Below, piece after piece: positions 9,642 through 18,586 of a stretch of DNA of 64,000 nucleotides. Below the pieces are notes generated by a model. The model did no database searches, was not told the DNA's origin, and worked only from the letters and a program-made list of their open reading frames with translations. The DNA lies in the NCBI GenBank assembly GCA_963696525.1, contig CAVOKO010000012.1, positions 496,001 to 560,000 on the forward strand, written 5' to 3'. The translations under genes were made by a program, and so were the position numbers. Positions within the stretch are counted from its first letter, which is position 1. Each line of letters begins with the position of its first letter. This DNA comes from CAWBRT01 sp963696525. Lineage in GTDB: Bacteria; Acidobacteriota; Terriglobia; Terriglobales; Acidobacteriaceae.

Positions 9642-11930
9642 ATGAATTCCACCGTAAACTTAGCTATCACGCCAGAAGTCATTCGCGATCACGGCATCAC
9701 GCCCGATGAGTACCGGAAGATTCTGAAGTGGCTTGGCCGCGAGCCAACCATGACGGAACTGGGCATTTTCAGCGTTATGTGGAGCGAGCATTGCTCCTAT
9801 AAGTCGTCGCGCGTGCATCTCAAGCGCCTGCCAACCCGCAGCAAGTTGGTGGTGCAGGGACCGGGCGAGAACGCCGGCATCATCGATATCGGCGACGGCT
9901 GGGCATGCGCGTTCAAGATCGAATCGCACAATCATCCTTCGTTCATTGAGCCCTTCCAGGGTGCCGCGACCGGGGTTGGCGGCATTTTGCGCGACATTTT
10001 CACCATGGGCGCGCGGCCGGTAGCGGTAATGGATTCGCTTCGCTTCGGGCCGATCGGCGGCGAGCGCGGCGTCGCGACCGACCGGGCGGTGGTCGGCCGC
10101 AATCACTCGGTCATGGAAGGCGTCGTCAGCGGCGTCGCCTCTTACGGCAATTGTTTTGGCGTGCCGAATCTCGGTGGCGAAACCAAGTTCGAGCCCTGCT
10201 ACTCAGGCAATCCCTTGGTGAATGCCTTTGCCCTCGGGTTGGTGCGGCGCGAAAAGATCTTTTATGCCAAGGCGGCCGGCGCTGGCAATCCGGTGATCTA
10301 TGTTGGCTCGAAGACCGGCCGCGACGGCATCCACGGCGCGACCATGGCGAGCGAGGAATTCAGCGAGGGCAGCGAGGCGAAGCGCCCCAACGTGCAGGTG
10401 GGCGATCCCTTCATGGAGAAGCTGCTGCTGGAAGCCTGCCTGGAGGCCATGGAGACCGGCGCGGTGGTCGGCATACAGGATATGGGCGCTGCCGGCCTGA
10501 CCTGTTCCACGTGCGAAATGGGCGGCCGCGGCGGCGTCGGACTGGAGATCGAACTGGACCTGGTGCCGCAGCGCGAAACCGGCATGACCCCTTACGAGAT
10601 CATGCTGAGTGAATCGCAGGAGCGCATGCTGCTGGTGGCCGAGCGCGGCCGCGAGAGCGAAGTCTTCGCCGTGTTTCAGAAGTGGGGGCTGGATGCGGTA
10701 ACCATCGGGCGCGTGATTCCGGAAAACAAAATGCGCGTGCTCCAACATGGCAAGGTGGTCGCCGAGATTCCCAACGAAGCCCTCACCGATGACGCTCCAC
10801 TCTACCAACGGCCGCTGGAGCCGTGGACAGCGCCTGTCCCAAAATCCGCTCCCGCCGGCATCGCCTGGAGCGAGGATTACGGCAGCAGCCTCAAGGCGCT
10901 GCTGGCATCTCCGAACATTTGCTCGAAGCGCTGGGTGCATGAGCAATACGATTCGATGGTGCAGACCAATACCGTGATCGGACCGGGAAGCGAGGCTGGC
11001 GTGATTCGCATCAAGGGAACGAATCGCGGCTTGGCGATGGCGCTCGACGGCAACGGACGCTGGTGCTACCTCGACCCCAAACTCGGCGCGATGCACGCCG
11101 TGGCCGAGGCCGCGCGCAATGTCGCCTGCACCGGGGCGCGTCCGGTCGCAGCCACCAATTGCCTGAACTTTGGCAACCCCGAGAAGCCGCCGATCATGGG
11201 CCAATTTTCGGCTGTGATCGATGGCATGAGCGAGGCTTGCCTCAAACTCGGAACGCCGATCACCGGAGGCAATGTCAGCTTTTATAACGAAACCCTCGGA
11301 GAGGGTATTTACCCGACTCCGGTGATGGGGGTCGTGGGAATCGTCGATGACGTTACCAAGGTTGTCGGCTCCAGCTTCCTCCGCCAGGGACGCGCGGTGC
11401 TGCTGCTCGATGCCTCGAACGGCGAACCAGCCTCCGAATTGGAAGCCGTTTTCGGTTCCTCCGAGTATGCCCGGGTAGTGCTTGGCAAATTATGGGGCCG
11501 TCCGCCGGGCATCGACCTCGACGGCGAGTTGAGGCTGCAGCAACTTCTCATTCAGCTTGCGGCTGGGAGTCTCATCGACTCGGCCAAGGATATTTCCGAG
11601 GGCGGGTTGGCGGTCACGCTGGCCGAGAAATGTTTCGCGAACGGGGTGGGAGCGAGCATTAACCTAAGTGGCGGGAAACTCAGCCGCATCCTGGCCCTGT
11701 TCGGTGAAATGCCCTCCCGGGTGCTAGTTTCCTGCAACTTGGCTCACTTTGGCCGAATCCAAGAGGTAGCGAAGCAGCGTGAAATCCTGGTGGTGCCTCT
11801 GGGCACGACGATCGACGACAGCTTGAAGATCAGCATCGATGGCGTGCCGGTTGTTTCGGTCGCGGTTGCCGGGTTGAAGCAGGCGTGGACCTCGGCGCTG
11901 GAGTCCGCTTTGCACGCCGGTAGCGAATGA
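9642..11930 (+). CDS. purL: Phosphoribosylformylglycinamidine synthase subunit PurL
   Basis: The 762-residue protein is the small, Bacillus-type PurL that makes FGAM from FGAR and ATP, with ammonia from a separate PurQ and the PurS bridge; neither is in the window. It shows the twin AIRS-like halves: an ATP-binding signature near MWSEHCSYKSSR, IESHNHPSFIEPFQGAATG and GGILRDIFTMGARPVA in the first half, and VACTGARPVAATNCLNFGNP plus TGGNVSFYNE in the second. ATG 9642 was chosen because MNSTVNLAITPEVI starts like the family; the open frame before it is non-homologous. purF follows after 126 bases, so the two form a purine cluster. Confidence 0.95.
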   Translation: MNSTVNLAITPEVIRDHGITPDEYRKILKWLGREPTMTELGIFSVMWSEHCSYKSSRVHLKRLPTRSKLVVQGPGENAGIIDIGDGWACAFKIESHNHPSFIEPFQGAATGVGGILRDIFTMGARPVAVMDSLRFGPIGGERGVATDRAVVGRNHSVMEGVVSGVASYGNCFGVPNLGGETKFEPCYSGNPLVNAFALGLVRREKIFYAKAAGAGNPVIYVGSKTGRDGIHGATMASEEFSEGSEAKRPNVQVGDPFMEKLLLEACLEAMETGAVVGIQDMGAAGLTCSTCEMGGRGGVGLEIELDLVPQRETGMTPYEIMLSESQERMLLVAERGRESEVFAVFQKWGLDAVTIGRVIPENKMRVLQHGKVVAEIPNEALTDDAPLYQRPLEPWTAPVPKSAPAGIAWSEDYGSSLKALLASPNICSKRWVHEQYDSMVQTNTVIGPGSEAGVIRIKGTNRGLAMALDGNGRWCYLDPKLGAMHAVAEAARNVACTGARPVAATNCLNFGNPEKPPIMGQFSAVIDGMSEACLKLGTPITGGNVSFYNETLGEGIYPTPVMGVVGIVDDVTKVVGSSFLRQGRAVLLLDASNGEPASELEAVFGSSEYARVVLGKLWGRPPGIDLDGELRLQQLLIQLAAGSLIDSAKDISEGGLAVTLAEKCFANGVGASINLSGGKLSRILALFGEMPSRVLVSCNLAHFGRIQEVAKQREILVVPLGTTIDDSLKISIDGVPVVSVAVAGLKQAWTSALESALHAGSE

Positions 11931-12056
11931 ACTGCAAATTGAAGATTTGAGATTTTTGATTTCAGATTGAATACCGCCGGACGATAACGGAGTTATGGTG
12001 TTCACGACGTAAGTAGTTGTCGTGATGTTTTTCGAAATCAAGAATTCTGGTGAGAG

Positions 12057-13514
12057 ATGCTGAACAGCAGGTCGGACAAGTTTCATGAAGAGTGCGGGGT
12101 AGTCGCCATCTGGGGTAATTCGGAGGCCTCGACGCTGGCCTACCTGGGCCTGCATGCCTTGCAGCATCGCGGGCAGGAGTCGGCGGGAATCGCCTCATCG
12201 GATGGCGAACGGATTCTTCTGTACAAGGACATGGGCCTGGTGGCCGATATTTTCAACGATGAGACGCTGGCGCGTGTGCCAGGCCGGCTCGCTATCGGCC
12301 ATACGCGCTATTCCACCACCGGTGACTCCGCGCTGCTGAACGCCCAGCCGATCCGGGTGGAATGCAATAAGGGACGCATCGCGCTGGCGCACAACGGCAA
12401 CCTGGTGAACGCCGCCGATATCCGCAAGCGTTTCGAACGGCAGGGCTCTATCTTCCAGACCACCAGCGACAGCGAAATCATTCTGCACCTGATCGCGCAC
12501 TCAACCGAGCAAACTCTGGTGGACGCGATCAGCGATGCTCTGCGCCGCATTGAAGGCGCCTTCTCAGTCGTTTTGATTACGCCGGACACGATTTTCGCCG
12601 CCCGTGATCCCCGGGGATTTCGGCCGCTGTGCATGGGACGCATACCGGCAAGTGACGGCCAGCGCGATGTCATCGTCTTTGCCTCCGAGACCTGCGCCTT
12701 CGACTTGATTGGCGCGACTTACGAACGCGACATCGAACCGGGCGAACTGGTCGAAGTCAATAGTTCGGGTGTGTTCTCGTATCGCTATACCCCGGCGCTG
12801 CCGCAGTCGAAGTGTATTTTTGAGCACGTCTATTTTTCGCGCCCCGACAGCCTGATCTTCGGCGTGCCGGTGCAGCAAGCGCGCGAGGCGATGGGCCGCC
12901 AAGTTGCCCGTGAAGCTCCGGTCGAGGCGGACATCGTAGTTCCTGTTCCCGACTCGGGGGTGACGGCCGCCATGGGGTATTCCTTCGAGAGCGGCATCCC
13001 GCTGCAATTCGGGCTGATTCGTAATCACTATGTAGGACGGACCTTCATCGAGCCGGAACAGCGCGTGCGCGACTTTGGCGTGAAACTCAAACTAAACCCC
13101 GTGCGCGCCATTCTGAAAGGCAAGCGCGTGGTGCTGTTTGACGACTCCATCGTCCGCGGCACTACCAGCAAGAAAATCGTGCGCATGATCCGGGACGCTG
13201 GCGCCAAGGAAGTTCACATGCGCATCTCGTGTCCGCCCACCATCTCTCCTTGTTACTACGGCGTGGATACGCCAACTCGCGGCCAGTTGATCGCTGCAAC
13301 CAAGACAGTGGATGAAATCCGCGACTACATCGGCGCCGATTCGCTGGCGTATTTGTCTCTGGAGGGATTGCGTCTGGCTTGCGGCGAGCGTCCGGGACAA
13401 CCCACCACGTTCTGCACTTCGTGTTATACCGGCAAGTACCCGACCGACTGGGTGGAAGTTCACGACATCAAACCGGCAGCCAAGGAATGTGCGGTCGTTA
13501 CCGCGGCGCCTTGA
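12057..13514 (+). CDS. purF: Amidophosphoribosyltransferase PurF (iron-sulphur type)
   Basis: The 485-residue enzyme catalyses the first committed step of purine synthesis (PRPP plus glutamine to phosphoribosylamine). The catalytic nucleophile is C13 (EECGVVAIWG), so 12 residues must be removed first. The PRPP loop is LFDDSIVRGTT near residue 361. Cysteines in CIFEHVYFSRPDS, SPCYYGVD and FCTSCYTGKYP sit where B. subtilis PurF binds its [4Fe-4S] cluster, so this is the oxygen-sensitive cluster-bearing class. It lies downstream of purL on the same strand and ends before a bidirectional terminator. Confidence 0.96.
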   Translation: MLNSRSDKFHEECGVVAIWGNSEASTLAYLGLHALQHRGQESAGIASSDGERILLYKDMGLVADIFNDETLARVPGRLAIGHTRYSTTGDSALLNAQPIRVECNKGRIALAHNGNLVNAADIRKRFERQGSIFQTTSDSEIILHLIAHSTEQTLVDAISDALRRIEGAFSVVLITPDTIFAARDPRGFRPLCMGRIPASDGQRDVIVFASETCAFDLIGATYERDIEPGELVEVNSSGVFSYRYTPALPQSKCIFEHVYFSRPDSLIFGVPVQQAREAMGRQVAREAPVEADIVVPVPDSGVTAAMGYSFESGIPLQFGLIRNHYVGRTFIEPEQRVRDFGVKLKLNPVRAILKGKRVVLFDDSIVRGTTSKKIVRMIRDAGAKEVHMRISCPPTISPCYYGVDTPTRGQLIAATKTVDEIRDYIGADSLAYLSLEGLRLACGERPGQPTTFCTSCYTGKYPTDWVEVHDIKPAAKECAVVTAAP

Positions 13515-13528
13515 ATCGGACTGCAGTG

Positions 13529-13576
13529 CAAGCTGCGTTCAGCAGCAAAAATCAAGCTGCGTTGAGCGGCAAAAAT
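13529..13576 (+). repeat. 24-bp tandem duplication after purF
   Basis: Two head-to-tail 24-base units (13529-13552 and 13553-13576) differ at two positions. Each begins CAAGCTGCGTT and ends GCAAAAAT. They sit between the purF stop and the terminator stem. Confidence 0.7.
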
Positions 13577-13580
13577 AAGG

Positions 13581-13606
13581 AAGGCCCAGTTCTATAGCTG
13601 GGCCTT
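13581..13606. terminator. Bidirectional terminator between purF and the kinase gene
   Basis: AAGGCCCAG 13581-13589 pairs perfectly with CTGGGCCTT 13598-13606. On the minus strand the stem is followed by a T-rich stretch (CCTTATTTTTG), and on the plus strand by a weaker one. It can end both converging transcripts. Confidence 0.7.
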
Positions 13607-13636
13607 CATGGTTTAGCAAAACTGGTCTCGCCCGTA

Positions 13637-14311
13637 TCAGGCCGCGGGAACTGCACTCTCGCTCCCTCGGGTTCGCCTGCATTGAATTTTTTCCTGAAAC
13701 AGCAACTCGACTTCCCGCTTGGCCTCGGCCAAAGGCAGTGGTGGCACGGCGGTGATGACGCGCACGATACGCGCCAGGTCAAAATAAGACTTGCGGCATT
13801 TGTGCATGAAGTCCACCGGATACTCCGGCTTGCGGGCGCGGGCCTCTTCCGGATCGGCATCGAGCAACAGGGCCAGGTCGGGTTGCGGCGCGATCAGCCT
13901 GATGATCTGCACCCACAGGCGGGTCAGCGGATTCGTCAGCGGCAGGTTCGCCATCTCATCGTAGATGTAGCGGTCAAAGATGACGACATCGCATCCTGAG
14001 CCCATGGCGCGAGCCACCACAAAATTGAGATGAACGGCATCGATCAAGTACAGCAGGTGACGCATCAGCGTGAGATACCAGGCGCGCACGTTTTTGTCGC
14101 GGCGCTTGACCGGGCGTTCAGGCGACCCCACGCCGCGCTCACTTCCGTAGACTTTGTGAACAAACTCCTCGCGGTAGCCAGAAAGCACCACGACATTGTC
14201 CCAGAAAGTCAAGAGCTGGTCGCTGAGCCCGAGCTCGGCGATCACGCGGCGCAAGTTGTCGATCTGAGTCGTCTTGCCGCAGCCGTCCATTCCCGAAAAT
14301 GAAATCAGCAT
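13637..14311 (-). CDS. Thymidylate-kinase-like P-loop kinase in the polysaccharide operon
   Basis: The product (about 224 residues) has the P-loop GMDGCGKTT close to the N-terminus, a DR motif (VIFDRYIYDE) and a LID-like Arg-rich stretch (DADPEEARARKPEY), as in thymidylate kinases. Sequence between these blocks is unlike housekeeping Tmk, with a long insert carrying SERGVGSPERPVKRR. It is the last gene of the minus-strand polysaccharide operon, which suggests a role tied to surface-glycan assembly rather than dTMP metabolism; that is inference. The ATG at 14311 is preferred because GGAG precedes it by 7 bases; an upstream ATG at 14341 lacks this. Confidence 0.7.
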   Translation of the reverse strand: MLISFSGMDGCGKTTQIDNLRRVIAELGLSDQLLTFWDNVVVLSGYREEFVHKVYGSERGVGSPERPVKRRDKNVRAWYLTLMRHLLYLIDAVHLNFVVARAMGSGCDVVIFDRYIYDEMANLPLTNPLTRLWVQIIRLIAPQPDLALLLDADPEEARARKPEYPVDFMHKCRKSYFDLARIVRVITAVPPLPLAEAKREVELLFQEKIQCRRTRGSESAVPAA

Positions 14312-14394
14312 CGTGCGACTCCGCTGTGTAAGTGCATTCATTGTTGTTTAGCCCCAGGTTCGCTGCCAGTTTCAGACAGCATGATCTTTCTCAT

Positions 14395-14910
14395 TTAGCG
14401 AGCAGCAGCACGCGTGCTGCCCGGTGCGGTGCTGGGAGTTCCTTTTGACAACCCTGCTACGGTTCCGATTGCTATCCCGGCGGCAGCCACGGCCCCAACT
14501 TTCAAAAGCAGCGAGCGCATCTGGTGCTGCTTGGCGCCGGCAATAGCCGTACCAGCCGGGCGCGAAGCTCCGCCGCCGTTCGCGGGGACACTCTCGGCAG
14601 TCGCCGTTCCCAGAGGTTCGGTGATAACCGTCGAAGGCTGCTGACTGGGGCGCTGAGACAATTGGGTCGAAGGCGCGGGCGTCGACGCTGGCTGGTTCGG
14701 CTGAGAAGGTGTCGGTTGTGTCTCCGGCGCCGGAACCGGCATCAGCGGGCCCTGCGAAGGGTTGACGGTGGTGCCGTTGATGGCGGGGGCCTGTTCGGAT
14801 TGCTGAGGTGGCTCGGATTGCTGCCAGGCGTGCAGCAGTTCTGGCGCGCCACAGAGCGCGACTCCAACGCCGAGAACCAAGACTTTTGTTATGGCAAACT
14901 GCAATTTCAT
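14395..14910 (-). CDS. Secreted or anchored Pro/Gln-rich protein of unknown function
   Basis: This 171-residue protein has a signal peptide (MKLQFAITKVLVLG then an Ala/Leu core). A long low-complexity stretch rich in Pro, Gln, Ser and Thr follows (about residues 30-105), then a Gly/Ala hydrophobic segment (KVGAVAAAGIAIGTVAGLS, about 137-155) that could span a membrane. No catalytic motif was recognised. It lies in the polysaccharide operon between the ParB/Srx-like gene and the kinase gene, with 44 and 83 bases either side. It may be an envelope spacer or anchor; the function is unknown. Confidence 0.55.
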   Translation of the reverse strand: MKLQFAITKVLVLGVGVALCGAPELLHAWQQSEPPQQSEQAPAINGTTVNPSQGPLMPVPAPETQPTPSQPNQPASTPAPSTQLSQRPSQQPSTVITEPLGTATAESVPANGGGASRPAGTAIAGAKQHQMRSLLLKVGAVAAAGIAIGTVAGLSKGTPSTAPGSTRAAAR

Positions 14911-14954
14911 GGGGAACTCTCCTGCCCTCTGGCTCTTATTACTTCGATCGTTTT

Positions 14955-15704
14955 TTACTTCGATCCTGAGACCACCTTGCGGCTGGACAACGCACCTTCC
15001 ATGGGGTCGGCCGCAAGCTCTCTACCGGCATCTTTCAGGGCGCGCTCTATGTCGGCATCTTTGTCGTACACCAGGTTTCGCATTCGATTCTTGGCATACC
15101 GCCATAGATTGGCCAGATTGGTTTCGTACCAGCACGACTCGGACATCCTGGCGGAAAAACCGCATAGCACCCGGAACCGGTTCCGGGTCAGCGTTCCATC
15201 CGCCAACAGGGCGGCGGTGAGGCGATGATTACCCTCCAGAATGGTAAACAGCGAGCTCTCGTCGATCCCGATCAGCAACACGCAACTGCGGCTCTGGTCA
15301 GTGCGCAAACGGTAACTAAGAGCCTGCACCTTCGAGATGAACTCGCGAGTGCGGCCGGAAAACTTCTTATTGCGAATGCGCTCAACGATACTCTTCAACA
15401 AGAAATTGCCGGACGCGATCCGGCGCCACTGCGCGCGGGGAAAAACGCGTAACAGTTCGAGATCGCCCGGCTCAACGCTGACTTCCCACCACTGCGTGTC
15501 TGCCGGCAGCTCCCGCCACATATGTCCGCGGCGGCGAAACAACAGGGCCTTGCGCAGTGCGTTCTCAGTCTCGTTGGCGATATCGGCGTGCATGACGACG
15601 GGCTCGAAGCTTTCCCGGTCGCGATGAAATTCATCCCGGTAGAACTCGGCCTTGAGGAACTCGGCGATGGCGTCCGCCTCGGTGACTCGCCAAAGTTTTT
15701 TCAT
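14955..15704 (-). CDS. ParB/Srx-like protein of unknown function in the polysaccharide operon
   Basis: This 249-residue protein is mostly helical and charged. Near residue 185 it carries TILEGNHRLTAAL, the E-G-x-H-R pattern of the ParB/sulfiredoxin fold, where it binds nucleotide (CTP in ParB, ADP/ATP in the serine kinases SbnI and SerK). No helix-turn-helix of chromosome-partition ParB was seen, so a small-molecule or protein phosphotransferase is a better guess than DNA binding. The start ATG overlaps the flippase stop (ATGA at 15701-15704), indicating tight coupling. A longer frame beginning at 15869 overlaps the flippase and is not supported. Confidence 0.55.
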   Translation of the reverse strand: MKKLWRVTEADAIAEFLKAEFYRDEFHRDRESFEPVVMHADIANETENALRKALLFRRRGHMWRELPADTQWWEVSVEPGDLELLRVFPRAQWRRIASGNFLLKSIVERIRNKKFSGRTREFISKVQALSYRLRTDQSRSCVLLIGIDESSLFTILEGNHRLTAALLADGTLTRNRFRVLCGFSARMSESCWYETNLANLWRYAKNRMRNLVYDKDADIERALKDAGRELAADPMEGALSSRKVVSGSK

Positions 15705-17008
15705 GCAGCCTCCTGGATGCTCGCCTTGCCCCGGATAAAGAACGGAACGGAAACGGCAAAGAGGAGCAAAATGCGCAAGATCTGCTGGACGACAATTACT
15801 TCCAAAAGGGAGGAATGGAAGACGGCGACTCCCGCCACCACCAATCCGCTGACCACCAGTTGGAGCCATCCGGTATTGGCTATCCGCCGCGACATCTCAT
15901 AAGTCATGAGCACGACGCTCAGGGCATAAGTGCCCGTGGCAATCGCATTCATGGTCAGCAGCAACTTCATCCCACCGTGGTGAAATCCGCTGCCAAACAA
16001 CGTCCCGATCACCAGGTCCGGGAACGCTGCCAACAACAAAACGAAACCGACGGACAGAGCGCCGACAAACAGCAGCGGCACGGCCACGGTCTTGCGGCTT
16101 TCGCGTTCTACGGCCTGACCGGCTGAAACCGGGAACATGGCGCTGGTCACCGACCAGGTGGCAAAGTAGAGAAGGCGGCCGACCAGGGCAATGGCGGCGT
16201 AGAGACCGGCATCGCGAGGAGCAAAATAGTGCTTTACCATCAGGATATCGATATTGCTGATGATGACTTGCCCGATAAAGAAGATGATCGCCTGCACGCC
16301 CTCGCTGAAGGAAGCCACCTGCCCCGGCCCGGATTCACCGCGCAAAGCGGCATCTCCGGCGGGCAGCAGATAGGCGGCGAACACCGACAGCGAAATGCTC
16401 CCCACTGCGCCCATCACCCCGGCTCCCATCAGTACGAAGGCAACCGCCGCGATTAGCTTCACCAGCGCCTCGACGATGAGGTTGACGCTCAGGCGGACGA
16501 ATCGACAGGTGCCCTGCATTCCGCCACGGCGCACACCCAAGGGGATGTAGAACAACATTCCAAGCGCAAGCACCTCGATCAGCCGCTTGGACGGCAGGCG
16601 CAGGTAGTGAGAGATTGGTTCGCTCAACAGCAGCAGCGCGACACAGAGGCCCAGGCCCACGCTCCAGGCCTGCCGCATCAGCGTCCGGTAGACGGCGGCG
16701 CGACCGCCTGCCTGCTGGTTACGCGCGATAAATTTGGCCGCGACGAACTGAAACGCCAAGTTGATGCAGGAGGCGAGCATGAGCAGCGTAACCGCCGCCG
16801 CCGCGTGACTGAAGTCGCCGGGCCCCAGCAGATGAGCGACGCTGATGTTGTAGCCGAAATTCGCCAGGCTCACGAAGCCCGAGCCGACCAGCATGATCAC
16901 GCTGCCGGACAATACCAAGCCACGCGATTGCCTGGAGTCCAGCAACCGCTCCGCAAAACCCGCCTTGCGCTCCGCCCACTCGAATACGGCGTGTTGCTTG
17001 GAACTCAT
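15701..17008 (-). CDS. Polysaccharide flippase (Wzx-like, MOP superfamily)
   Basis: The 435-residue integral membrane protein has about 12 hydrophobic segments and the N-terminal pattern of oligosaccharide flippases (SGSVIMLVGSGFVSLANF, then VAHLLGPGDFSHAAAAVTL). Wzx proteins move undecaprenyl-linked oligosaccharide units across the inner membrane. Its start overlaps the STAS gene and its stop overlaps the ParB/Srx-like gene, both by four bases, so the three are made from one message. No Wzy polymerase or priming glycosyltransferase is recognisable in this operon. Confidence 0.85.
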   Translation of the reverse strand: MSSKQHAVFEWAERKAGFAERLLDSRQSRGLVLSGSVIMLVGSGFVSLANFGYNISVAHLLGPGDFSHAAAAVTLLMLASCINLAFQFVAAKFIARNQQAGGRAAVYRTLMRQAWSVGLGLCVALLLLSEPISHYLRLPSKRLIEVLALGMLFYIPLGVRRGGMQGTCRFVRLSVNLIVEALVKLIAAVAFVLMGAGVMGAVGSISLSVFAAYLLPAGDAALRGESGPGQVASFSEGVQAIIFFIGQVIISNIDILMVKHYFAPRDAGLYAAIALVGRLLYFATWSVTSAMFPVSAGQAVERESRKTVAVPLLFVGALSVGFVLLLAAFPDLVIGTLFGSGFHHGGMKLLLTMNAIATGTYALSVVLMTYEMSRRIANTGWLQLVVSGLVVAGVAVFHSSLLEVIVVQQILRILLLFAVSVPFFIRGKASIQEAA

Positions 17009-17454
17009 GCCGCGCTTTCGTTATTTCCGTCTGGCTGAACTTGACTCGCCGTCACTTTCGAACCAGCACTTGGAAATGGAATAGTTGGCGTTTGCGGCGC
17101 GGAGAACTGCCGCATGACGTTGGGCAGGAAGCTGCTGTAACTTCGCGCGGCATCCGTCGCCGAATCGTAGATCTCGAACAACCGGCCGGTTCGGGTCAAC
17201 TCGAGGATGACCATGGCTTCCGCCGAAGGGGCGGCCAGCTTTACATCCCCGTCGCGCTTCATCGCTTCGCTCATGCAGTGCAGCAGCATGTCGACGCCCG
17301 CTGAATCCAGTTGCCGCACGTTCGAAAGATCCAAAACTACCTGCGGCCGGTCAGACTGCAATATCGGTTCAACCGCGCGCATGAACTGGCGGGCTGCTTT
17401 CAGGTTGACCCGCTCGGGAACTCGCTTCACCACTACCGGTCTACTCGTTTCCAT
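17005..17454 (-). CDS. STAS-domain protein (anti-anti-sigma-like)
   Basis: The 149-residue protein is a STAS domain (residues 1-105) with the classic phospho-acceptor loop DLSNVRQLDSAGVDMLL, S51 being the predicted site. A Pro/Ser-rich 45-residue tail follows. STAS antagonists such as SpoIIAA switch partners with serine kinases. No RsbW/SpoIIAB-like kinase lies nearby, so the partner is elsewhere or is one of the unusual kinases of this operon. Overlap with the flippase (4 bases) and the nucleotidyltransferase-like gene (14 bases) places it firmly inside the export operon, pointing to post-translational control of glycan assembly. Confidence 0.8.
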   Translation of the reverse strand: METSRPVVVKRVPERVNLKAARQFMRAVEPILQSDRPQVVLDLSNVRQLDSAGVDMLLHCMSEAMKRDGDVKLAAPSAEAMVILELTRTGRLFEIYDSATDAARSYSSFLPNVMRQFSAPQTPTIPFPSAGSKVTASQVQPDGNNESAA

Positions 17455-18586
17455 ATCTCCTCGCTGCCATTAACTCGGGTGCAAAATGACGATCGACGCG
17501 CTCTTGATGCTCGACCGCGGCGGTCGAGAGGGAAGGCGGGGCCGCATGAATTGCCTCGGGCAATGTAGCCGGGGTTCCGCTTCTTTTTTCGCGCAAGTTC
17601 GAAAGCAAAGCTTTCGGCATATAAAGAGCCAGACTAAGCATGTCGCTCAGCGCCCTTACCGTGGCGCTGGTGGAAGCCATGTCGATCAGCCTTTCATCGG
17701 CGATCTCCACATCCACTTGGCGTTGTAAATGAAAGATGCGCCGGAACCCGACCACGGAAAAGCTGACGTCGAGCCCGGCGCCGACCTGGCTGAACGGCAG
17801 GACGGTGGAGTTCTCGACCACTGTGCCGCAGTCGATTTCCGAGTTGCGTTCAATGACACTGCCGCGAGTGACGACCGCCAAGGCGCGAATCCGCGCGTAA
17901 GCGCCGATGTAGGCTGGCGCCACGATCCGTGCCTCACGGTGAATCCGCGCGCCTGGAGCCGCCCACACCCCGGGCTTGATTTGGACGCCCTGTGGTTCGA
18001 TGCCGGTTTTGCCGGCGAACGACTCCAATGCCAACCGGCGAAAATCCGCGATGGTTTGCAGGCGGTTCTGGCGGTCATCCAAGGCGAAGACGTCGGGCGG
18101 TACACGGAAGCGGTTCAACATATTGCGGAAGATGAATGCGGCGTCGTTACGCCGAGAGGCGCTGATCACGAACAGATCCAGCGCTTCGCCATGTTGGTCG
18201 CAGGCTTGCGTCAGTCGGCTGTGACGGTCGAGGTGAAACTGCACCAACCTTTCGTAGTCGATGTTCACGTAGGAACCAAGGCGCAGCACTACGATCAGTT
18301 CCGCACCGTTCTGGGCGAAATCGTTGAAGACAGCCTCGGCATATCGCCAGAACTGGCCGTTCGCCGCTTTGAACCAGCGAAGATCGGGGCTGAGATTGCG
18401 ATCCGGAAACTGGTCATATTCGGAGATAACCGCAATTGAGCCGATGCCCTGCCGGTGCATTTGGTGCGCGACACGGTTCAGCAGACTGGCCCCAAGCAGG
18501 TCCAGCATGGCCAGCGGCACGCCGCCGAAATGCTCGCTGGAGGCTTCGGGTTTGCCCCCGATCAAAAGAATCGCCCTTACATCCAT
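17441..18586 (-). CDS. Nucleotidyltransferase-like protein with left-handed beta-helix
   Basis: The protein (381 residues from ATG 18586) begins MDVRAILLIGGKP, a Rossmann start like NDP-sugar pyrophosphorylases but with the G-x-G-T-R-L signature degenerate. Residues ~210-300 form hexapeptide repeats (GVWAAPGARIHREARIVAPA, YIGAYARIRALAVVTRGSVI) of a left-handed beta-helix, as in GlmU/GlgC-type enzymes. Loss of the nucleotide-binding signature suggests a regulatory or scaffolding role, or a changed activity. It overlaps the upstream GT4 gene by 10 bases. Confidence 0.65.
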   Translation of the reverse strand: MDVRAILLIGGKPEASSEHFGGVPLAMLDLLGASLLNRVAHQMHRQGIGSIAVISEYDQFPDRNLSPDLRWFKAANGQFWRYAEAVFNDFAQNGAELIVVLRLGSYVNIDYERLVQFHLDRHSRLTQACDQHGEALDLFVISASRRNDAAFIFRNMLNRFRVPPDVFALDDRQNRLQTIADFRRLALESFAGKTGIEPQGVQIKPGVWAAPGARIHREARIVAPAYIGAYARIRALAVVTRGSVIERNSEIDCGTVVENSTVLPFSQVGAGLDVSFSVVGFRRIFHLQRQVDVEIADERLIDMASTSATVRALSDMLSLALYMPKALLSNLREKRSGTPATLPEAIHAAPPSLSTAAVEHQERVDRHFAPELMAARRYGNE

